A stretch of DNA of 64,000 nucleotides from Bolinopsis microptera (taxonomy: Eukaryota > Ctenophora > Tentaculata > Lobata > Bolinopsidae), in the NCBI RefSeq assembly GCF_026151205.1, contig NC_087079.1:10158635-10222634 (forward strand), in the 5' to 3' direction. This document shows, one piece after another, positions 12,801 through 23,700 of this stretch (position 1 is the stretch's first letter; the number at the start of each line of letters is the position of its first letter). The notes beneath the pieces were generated by a model, which was not told the origin of the DNA, made no database searches, and saw only the letters and a program-made list of their open reading frames with translations. The position numbers were made by a program, and so were the translations under genes.

Positions 12801-14720
12801 CTACTTGAAGTCTACTAACTCCTCCACGTAGGAAGCAGGGAAGAGGCCTCTGTTAGTTCGGATCCTCCCGTAGATCCATCCGTTGTTCTGATCTTCTAGA
12901 CGAAATATCACCTGAATATGAGAAATATATGAGAAATGTAAGTCAGAACTAAAATTACAAGTGCGAGAATAAAATTGTATTTTAATCTAATAGTAAAAAA
13001 TTAACATTAAAGAGAAATAGAAAGTACCTGTCGGCTGTCCAGCAGATATGGTGATATTAAAGAGAAAGAGAAATAGAAAGTACCTGCCCAGCAGATATGG
13101 TGATATTAAAGAGAAAGAGAAATAGAAAGTACCTGTCCAGCAGATATGGTGATATTAAAGAGAAATAGAAATAGAAAGTACCTGTCCAGCAGATATGGTG
13201 ATATTAAAGAGAAAGAGAAATAGAAAGTACCTGTCCAGCAGATATGGTGATATTAAAGAGAAAGAGAAAGACGCAGTACCTGTCCAGCAGATATTGAGAT
13301 ATTAAAGATAAAAAGAAAGAGAAAGTACCTGTCCAGCAGATATGAAGATATTAAAGATAAAGATAAAGAGAAAGAGAAAGTACCTGTCCAGCAGATATGG
13401 TGATATTAAAGAGAAAGAGAAAGACGCAGTACCTGTCCAGCAGATATTGAGATATTAAAGATAAAAAGAAAGAGAAAATACCTGTCCAGCAGATATGAAG
13501 ATATTAAAGATAAAGAGAAAGAGAAAGAGACAGTACCTATCCAGCAGATATTGAGATATTAAAGATAAAGAGAAAGAGACAGTACCTATCCAGCAGATAT
13601 GGTGATATTAAAGAGAAAGAGAAGGACGCAGTACCTGTCCAGCAGATATGGAGATATTAAAGAGAAAGAGAAAGAGAAAGTACCTGTCCAGCAGATATGG
13701 TGATATTAAAGAGAAGGAGAAAGACGCAGTACCTGTCCAGCAGATATGAAGATATTAAAGATAAAGAGAAAGAGAAAGTACCTGTCCAGCAGATATGGTG
13801 ATATTAAAGAGAAAGAGAAAGACGCAGTACCTGTCCAGCAGATATGGAGATATTAAAGAGAAAGAGAAAGAGAAAGTACCTGTCCAGCAGATATGGTGAG
13901 CTCATCAGGACGTTGGGCCTGGTAGTCATACAAACAGCGCAACACAGCCCCTCTCTCTGGAATCTTCTCTAAATAGTTGCTGGGGAAATATCCCGTCTGC
14001 CCGTTGCACACCCCCTGATAGGAACAAATATATTTAATGTTTAAACATTTCAGAACATTTTCAGAACAAGACACTAGTATATAAATCAAAATCTCGCTCT
14101 GCAGAAAAAGAATGAGATTTCAGATACAGAGAATCTCAACTATGGTAATATCTACGGAATGGTAATATAATACTAGTGTAACCCGGCCTTCGGCCGGGAT
14201 TTCACTGCCGCAGTTTAAAAGGGTAGGAGCATTTACCCGTTGAGTCAAAACCCGCATTAGGTGAGCAATTCTATTCGGAGTGCCCTCACGTATCCAATGG
14301 TATCTTAAACAATAGTAATAGTATCTTAAACAATAATCAATAGAAATTAACCCTTAACACCACACCCGCCTATCATATTTGTGAACACGCATAACATTGT
14401 CGTATGAAAGTATGAACTCTTTCTCTGCAGTCCAAACAGTGCCCCTCCCCTAATGAGATTATAGTATAGACAGCGAATCTTACCCGGGTAACTCAATTAC
14501 ACTAATTATGCAGCTACATATGCGAGCCCCGTAACTCTTACCGTTCTGCTCAAGGCATTTTATGTAACATTTGTGGTACAAAACCATCAATTAAACCACT
14601 TACCAACGACCGATTTAAAAAACCTTTATCATTTAACTTCGTCAGAGTTTTGTCGGCACTTTACCGAAAAAATCAGTCCCGCAACTCTTACCGTTTTCTT
14701 GATTAAGCCGCTCAGAAATT

Positions 14721-14789
<69 letters not shown>

Positions 14790-17700
14790 AAACACACATT
14801 CTGGGATTATTAGTTAGATAATCAACTTTAAATGATTGGTACCTTGTGCCAGTCCTCATTCGTCTCCTCTACAACATCTACTCTAAACCCGGGCGCGCAC
14901 CACGCTTCACTGCTGTGTTCCAGGTCTTTATACTCGTACAGTGCCACACACACGTACAACGAACCTGAGTGTGGTCATGGTTACTGGGGTTGTTATGGTT
15001 ACTGGGGTTGTCATGGTTACTGGGGTTGTCGTGGTTACTGGGGTTGTCATGGTTACTGGGGTTGTCATGGTTATTGGGGTTGTCATGGTTACTGGGTGTT
15101 GTCATGGTTACTGGGTGTTGTCATAGTTACTGGAGGTTGTCATGGTTACTGGAGGTTGTCATGGTTACTGGGGGTTGTCATGGTTACTGGGGGTTGTCAT
15201 GGTTACTGGGGGTTGTCATGGTTACTGGGGGTTGTCATGGTTACTGGGGGTTGTCAAGGTTACTGGGTGTTGTCATGGTTACTGGGGGTTGTCATGGTTA
15301 CTGGGTGTTGTCATGGTTACTGGGGGTTGTCATGGTTACTGGCATGGGGGTTGTCATGGTTACTGGCATGGGGGTTGTCATGGTTACTGGCATGGGGGTT
15401 GTCATGGTTACTGGGGGTTGTCATGGTAACTGGGGGTTGTCATGGTTACTGGGTGTTGTAGTGATAACGTGATAGCACTATTATCTCCAGGAGTAAGAGA
15501 AAGTATTTGATTTCAAAGTTTACCTTCAACTATAGGATTCTGCACTAGTAAGTTCACTTCTTCAGGAGGAAAGTCTGGTCGCACTATCTCTGGAAGGATA
15601 ATTGAAGGTCAGCTACACGAAGGGATACAATCCAATTTAGTAATATAAGACTGAAAGCCGTTTCAATTGACGAAGGTCCTCAATAATGCTTTTATCATCC
15701 GATAATCGATATCCATATATTATTATATGTACAGAGTACCCACATTGAGCTATAAAATTGAATCACAGTTAAAGCGCTGGAGTACTGTACATACCTGAGT
15801 ACACTAAAATAAGCCGAGAATCTTAATAACATCCAGCCCAATGCTCCAATGACTAACAATGGAATTAAGTGTGCTAGAAAAGTAGAAACTTGTGAATCTT
15901 TAGACATAAAACATCAATTTCAGCAGATCTACCCTAACACAGCGACCACTGACAGGTGTAACCACAGTTAGTGAGTAGTGACCACAATAACCACAGTTAG
16001 TGACCACAATGACCACACTTAGTGAGTAGTGACCACAATAACCACAGTTAGTGAGTAGTGACCACAATGACCACACTTAGTGAGTAGTGACCACAATAAC
16101 CACAGTTAGTGAGTAGTGACCACAATAACCACACTTAGTGAGTAGTGACCACAATAACCACAGTTAGTGAGTAGTAACCACAATAACCACAGTTAGTGAG
16201 TAGTGACCACAAATCACAATGACCACCATAAATGACGAATACAATGACCAGCATTGTGTGTGCCACGACAACGCACCGTCATACTCATTACAAGGACTGG
16301 TAGGAGTACTGCGAACACGTGTTAATGATGTTTTGTGAGAGCAGAGTTTTGGGAGTTCCAACTTGTCGTGAGACTGAGACTTCGTGTACTTTGCTCTATC
16401 TGCAACCACGGTTACCATGGTTACCATGGTAAAAAATAACCTGTTGCTTTGAAACCTTATATAATTGTAACTCCATAAACTCAGGGGGTAGTATCACCCT
16501 TAAACTTTAAATATAGTAGAATATGTAATTTTTCTGTCCTACTAACCAGGAGGTTTGGGAGGAGCTAGGGGTGGTCTCCTCTGGTGCTGATCTGACTGTC
16601 TGATTATCATGGGAGCTTTTATCTCTTCCTCCCTGTGAAGAGGAAGGTTTTATTTGTTATTCATTTACACATTACGGTCAGTATGTTATTGTCAAGATCA
16701 GTCGCTAAGTCAGTAATATGTATTAACACGACCAAGATCTAACGGTTTATAAATTGGGTATTGTTAGATATACGATCAGGTACAGATTCTGACACTTAAA
16801 CGTTTGGTAGGAAAGCAGGGGTGTTAACCACTACACTGTAACCTGGTAGGTTTGGGAGGGGGTTTAGGAGGCAGGATGACACTGAGATCTGGTTTAGGAG
16901 GAACAGTTGGTGAAGTACTCTTTGTTCTGAGTGGAGCGCGCCCCTTCCTCTCAGGTAGGAGTGGGGGAGTGGCCCGCTCTACCACCTCACTCCCATCCTC
17001 AAATATGGAAGCTTGTATTGTAAAGTCTGAGTCCAACATTGTTCCGAATGTGTTAGGGGTAACGGAGCGGGTGATGGTGACCTCAGATTCACTGTCGTTA
17101 TCTGTGATTGTCGGTAAGTCTGTCTGATTGTCTGTATGTTTGTCTGTATGATTGTCTGTTTGTTTGTCTGACTGTTTGTCTGTCAGTGCCTTATAGTCTG
17201 CTATGTTTAGGTACGTGTCCATTTCCACATATTGACTGATATAATACCTCATTATAAAACAATACTCTAACAGATCCAGCTCAATAAACTGCCGGTAACT
17301 ATCTTGATATTACCAACTGTTCCGTTTAAAACACAACTGATAATGAGAAAGATAATGTAATTTAAGTAAGTGTTAGTTGACTTTACTTACTCTTCTGACT
17401 CGTCAGATGGAATGCTCTCTTTGTTGATTTCTTCTATATTATCGTACACATCTTCTACATCATCGTCATCTAACCAAGTAGGTTTTAATAATAATTTATA
17501 AAGCTATTAGAATTTATGCGGTTGAAAAGATGCCACAAGGTCTAAAAGGAGCCAACATATTTGTTATTGTCAACGTCGAAAACGAAAATATTATTATCAA
17601 AAACGATCGTTTGATAAGTTCCGAGCGAAACTAACCACTGGCGAAGTCCGCGAGGTTTGGAGCCTGAGCACCTTTCTGCAAAGTCCACCATTCTGCGCTA

Positions 17701-20700
17701 AGGGTCTGGTCTCTTCCGTCACTTATACCAGAGTCTGGAGCTGTAAGGAATTTGGGGTTAGCGTTATGTTTATAATTTGAACATTGAAGTACAGGGTGTA
17801 CCGCATATTAAATTTGACTTTTTTCCACTTCTATAATTGACAAAGTCAAACTTCATTGTTATTATTCACATTTTTATGAGACCCCTTAATTACAGTAAGC
17901 TTAAGTTCCTGAAGTACCACCATAACAGAACAGCAATTTGTGAGAAATCAAGTAATGATATAGACTTGAAACTTGGTGTGCACAAATTTCATACATTGTG
18001 ATGAAAAGTTTCGGCAATTGCTCTTTCATTAAATTATTTATTATTTTTCCAAATAAGTCACACTTTATGGGGTACACCCTGTATTTAATTTATAACAAAA
18101 CGGGGCTAGTGTTCATTAGTGCGATGTAAGCTAACATGAGGTGAACAAAAAATGTGGCTTCAATTGAATGCTTTAGCTATTGTGCAGCCTTGAACACACA
18201 ATTCACACCATCCCTGGAAATTATCAGGGATTTAGGTTATAATTATCATTGCGGTCAGCGGTCAGGAGTAAAGTTCTTGTTAAGCTAAGACTGAGGCTCA
18301 CCAGCGAGTAACCTTATTAGTAATAACCTGGCAGTTACTATAGTGCTTAGTAATCAGTCATATAATGTTTGTACCGTCAGTCCAGTTTTTAAAGTCAGGT
18401 TTAGTTCCTGGAGCCAATGTCCACCACTCTTTGCCGAGCGTGTCGTTTTTATTCAGTCTGCTGTCAAATGTCGGAGTCTCGAGCTCCGGCGAGCTACCTG
18501 CAGTCAACACATGACGTCATAGCATGTGATTTTATAACACTTTAAAATAACACGTGGTAATATGAAACGTGAGTGGTATGGTGTGACTCAGTCATTCAGG
18601 TATGGTGTGACTCAGTCATTCAGCATGATAGTATCTGCACATGCCTTATTGGACAACTTCGCCTTTAATTTGAAGTAATAAAACCACTAAATAGTAAATA
18701 TTGATGTCAAATCCGAAAACTGATTAAAACGAATCAATTTCGATCCAACGCATAACTGTCGTGCAAATTATCTAATGATTATTGGAAACAGAAAAGATTA
18801 AAAGTATATATTTAAATCACAGCACCGCAAACAAACACAGCACCAAAAAAATCACGTGACGTCATCAGAATTACATCACGCATCATACAATCACATAAAA
18901 CCATCGTAAAAATCACGTGACGTCACCGAAAAATCACGCGACTTGAAAATTAACCACCACAAATCACACTTTTCTTACTGTCAACGTCGATACACTCATA
19001 TATGTCAGAATCCGAGCCCTTATCATTGACTGAACACTCTTCTGGGAGGGATTTTGTAACACTTTTTAGTCTGACTGTTACGTAACTTTTCATAAGTAAC
19101 ACATTTTGTTTTCTTTCTAGAATACACAACTTTTTCCAATTTTCCGAATATACCAAATAAAATATAGCTGTTAAATTATAAATCGTTCGAAATTCGGACT
19201 ATTTTCTCGTTGAGACACCACTAGCTTGCTTGTTTGTATGTGGGGCACGTGCTCTACCGGGGCTCTACCTCAATACCTAAGTAGGGAGGCTACCTCCGCC
19301 ATTTATAATTCACATGAGAGATCTGACATTAGTCTCGAGGTTACACGAGGCTCATAAATGGGTGCTGCTCAATACCATTTAAACATTAGCCAGGGTCCAG
19401 CTCGAGTCTCAAGGAAGTGGCCAGGGTCTAGCTTGCCGACCTATCTCTTTAGCCTACACGGCTAGCAGTAGCAGGCGGTGTTGTTTTGTTTGTCATTGCT
19501 TGCCTTTTTGATGTCTATAGCATTTATCACAGTAAGCAAATTTGATAAGGAATTATTTTTTGTTGTGATGTAATCGTCGCGTAGTTCGTAAATGTTCAAA
19601 AATTTGCATTGCAAAAAACCTGTATATAGATGTTCGGGAATTTTGCCGTTTTCCTCACCTTTTTAATTTTATGAGAAACCAGCATTTGACCGGGACCGGG
19701 ACCGGGAATAGCTCAAAATTGTCAATCCCGGTACCGGGATTCCCGGTACCGGGAATCCCGGTCGATTACTGGTGCATGCAACTGGCCAGGTTTAGGTATC
19801 AGGTGATTTTTCCTGCAATTTGGTAGTTGTGAAACATCACCTTGGATTTCTGTTGTCACAAAACGTACCTTTTTAGACCTTTTCTCAAAGCATATAATAG
19901 CATATAATAGCATATAATCGCATATAATAGCATATAATAGCATATAATAGCATATAATAGCATATAATAGCATATAATAGCATATAATAGCATATAATAG
20001 CATATAATCGCATATAATCGCATGTAATATCATTCGATCACATATATAATCCATTGGGTGGGCGAAAATTGTCCCCCCGACAATTGACCCCCGATAATTG
20101 ACCCCCCGACAATGTAACTCAATACAACATCACCTCATACCATACTCCTCACGGTTCTCTTGATCTAGGAAGAATGCACCTTTGTTGTGGTGTGCCACAC
20201 TCCACATGAATAGATTCTTGGAAAATTCAGATGCTCTCCCCATAGCTAGTGGCACAGACGGGAATCGAACCCGGGACCCTGTGAATGCGAGACATTTCAC
20301 AAGCAGGCAGACTAACGAACTGTGCCACATAGCCATTTATAACTATAATGTATTATTTTAAACTGACTTGAAGCTCGTAAATGAAATGTCAAGGTTACGT
20401 GACAAGTTAATTGACCAATAAGAAGCAAGTACGTTATAATATCATCCGTCACGTGATATTCGTAACGATCTTGTTAAACATGTTCATATTTTCATTTTAA
20501 CAGCGGTCCATCTGGAGCCTCAGGTTAGTGAGTTAACGGCAACTTTCCTATGCAGGACAATGCGGGTTCAAATCCCGCCTAGCCTACTTCTCCAGATGGA
20601 TCGCTCTTTTAAAACATTTAATTTTATCTATTTAAACGTAACGACCATTGGTATTCATTTAAATGCGATTATAAAATATTATATGCTATTATATGCGATT

Positions 20701-23700
20701 ATATGAATATATGTTGGAGATGGAACTATAACTCTTGAGTCTACCGAATGCGATTATATATGCTATTATATGCTATTATAAGCTATCATATGCGATTATA
20801 TGATATTATATAATGCTATTATATGCGATTATATGATATTATGTGCTATTACATGCAATTATATGCTGGCGATTGAACTGTAATTCTTGAGTCTACCGAA
20901 TGCGATTGTATGTTATTATTATATGCTATTATATGCAATTATATGCTATTATATGCTATTATATGCTATTATATGATATTATATGCTATTATTTGCGATT
21001 ATTTTCAGTATTCATTCAGTATTCATTCAGTATTCATTCAGTAATCATTCAGTATTCATTCAGTATTCATTCAGTATTCATTCAGTATTCATTCAGTATT
21101 CATTCAGTATTCATTCAGTATTCATTCAGTATCCATTCAGTATTCATTTAGTATTCATTCAGTATTCATTCAGTATTCGGCATTTATTCAGTATTTAGCG
21201 GATTTGTTCATGTGGAGTGTGGCACATCACAACAAAAGTACCTCCTTCCTAGATCAAGAGTATCGTGAGATTTGTCCATGTGGAGTGCGGCACACCACAA
21301 CAAAGGTGCATTCTTCCTAGATCAAGAGAACCGTGAGGAGTATGGTATGAGGTGATGTTGTATTGAGTTACATTGTCGGGGGGTCAATTATCGGGGGTCA
21401 ATTGTCGGGGGGACAATTTTCGCCCACCCAATGGATTATATATGTGATCGAATGATATTACATGCGATTATATGCGATTATATGCTATTATATGCTATTA
21501 TATGCTATTATATGCTATTATATGCTATTATATGCTATTATATGCTATTATATGCGATTATATGCTATTATATGCTATTATATGCTTTGAGAAAAGGTCT
21601 AAAAAGGTACGTTTTGTGACAACAGAAATCCAAGGTGATGTTTCACAACTACCAAATTGCAGGAAAAATCACCTGATACCTAAACCTGGCCAGTTGCATG
21701 CACCAGTAATCGACCGGGATTCCCGGTACCGGGAATCCCGGTACCGGGATTGACAATTTTGAGCTATTCCCGGTCCCGGTCCCGGTCAAATGCTGGTTTC
21801 TGAGCAATAAAATCGACAAGAGTATTAGCAGTTATCATTTGAAAGCAGAAATCAATGGTGCGCCGACTACTGGTTATGAATGATAATCCAGAAAGTGATA
21901 GATCTCGAAGATGATCTCCGTCTGACTAGTTGACGTAGAATTTACCATGATCTCCTTGTCCTGTCTGGTGTGGTCCTTTAAAGTCCCCACTAGGAAGTAT
22001 TCCTACATGTTGGGTGCAGTCTTTGGTAGACTCAAGAGTTACAGTTCCATCTCCAGGATGATGCTTGGCAATCAGCATGAAAATAAATCTTTGAAAAGAT
22101 CTTTAATAGGTTGAATGCATACGTTGGATCATATTCACCCTGCTACTATATGCGATTATTTGCAATTATATGCCAATTATTTGCGAGTATAAATAATAAA
22201 ATGTGATTTTAAGAGATAATATACGTGATTATATATGTGATTAAATGCGATTATATGCTATTATATGCTATTTTGCGGAATTATTTTGCAATTATATGCG
22301 ATTATTTGCAATTTTATGCCATTATATGCTATTATATGCTATTATATGCGATTATATGCGATTATTTTGCGATTATTTGCGATTTTATGCGATATTGCTA
22401 TATAATGGTTGTTGCATAGCATTATAAAACGTTTGTACTGCAGCTATGAATTCTGTAACCTGCTCATTCTGTGACAAGTCTTTTGCCAATAAATATAGTC
22501 TGTCCTCACACATTAGTAGGTATCATCGAGAGAACCGAGAGTCAGATGAAAGTTCTGCAATTCTACTGCCGCTGTCAAAAGCTAACTCAGATGTGACTGA
22601 TGTCAAAATGGAGGGTCCTGATTCTGTATGTTTCAGATGCTGATACAATAGTTTTCTGAAGAATCTCAGCAAGGTGGTTCTAACTCTGATGTACCAGGTA
22701 GTGGTGATGATGAATTTAGTGGTGTAACAAGTAGCGATGTATGAGTCCAACAAAGAATATAGTGCTAAAGAGTTAGAATCTGATACTGACTGGGCAACAC
22801 GTAGGCAAGGGAAAAGGAGTACCAATCAAACAACCAAACAGTAAAAAGATATCGAGTTTACTTAAATCTCTAGACGTCCTGTTACAAGTAAAATTGTGTA
22901 AAGAGCAAAATAAATGTTTTGACATTTTATCTCATACATGATGAAAACCGAATTGTTTGTTGTCTTGATGTCAAATCCGAAAACTGATTAAAACGAATCA
23001 ATTTCGATCCAACGCATAACTGTCGTGCAAATTATCTAATGATTATTGGAAACAGAAAAGATTAAAAGTATATATTTAAATCACAGCACCGCAAACAAAC
23101 ACAGCACCAAAAAAATCACGTGACGTCATCAGAATTACATCACGCATCATACAATCACATAAAACCATCGTAAAAATCACGTGACGTCACCGAAAAATCA
23201 CGCGACTTGAAAATTAACCACCACAAATCACACTTTTCTTACTGTCAACGTCGATACACTCATATATGTCAGAATCCGAGCCCTTATCATTGACTGAACA
23301 CTCTTCTGGGAGGGATTTTGTAACACTTTTTAGTCTGACTGTTACGTAACTTTTCATAAGTAACACATTTTGTTTTCTTTCTAGAATACACAACTTTTTC
23401 CAATTTTCCGAATATACCAAATAAAATATAGCTGTTAAATTATAAATCGTTCGAAATTCGGACTATTTTCTCGTTGAGACACCACTAGCTTGCTTGTTTG
23501 TATGTGGGGCACGTGCTCTACCGGGGCTCTACCTCAATACCTAAGTAGGGAGGCTACCTCCGCCATTTATAATTCACATGAGAGATCTGACATTAGTCTC
23601 GAGGTTACACGAGGCTCATAAATGGGTGCTGCTCAATACCATTTAAACATTAGCCAGGGTCCAGCTCGAGTCTCAAGGAAGTGGCCAGGGTCTAGCTTGC

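Larger units (their letters stand above)
19673..21803. mobile_element. Foldback element with about 530-bp inverted arms
   Basis: The left arm, about 19673-20212, and the right arm, about 21278-21803, are near-perfect inverse copies. Both begin at 'gagaaaccagcatttgacc' and run through GGGACC/GGTACC-rich motifs, a tract of 'catataatag' repeats and a 'gacaattgaccccc' block, to a segment ending near 'gtgtgccacactccacatg'. The roughly 1.07-kb loop holds two tRNA-like segments, more 'tatgctatta' decamers and about 17 copies of 'attcattcagt'. The left arm starts only about 7 bp after the left terminal direct repeat. Confidence 0.8.

Noticed and set aside
14832-15472. Overlapping open frames up to 209 codons on the plus strand
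   Set aside because: They translate the 18-21 bp minisatellite in several phases and are antisense to an intron of the adaptor gene.
20245-20588. Functional tRNA genes
   Set aside because: The anticodon region cannot be folded to a standard arm in either candidate.
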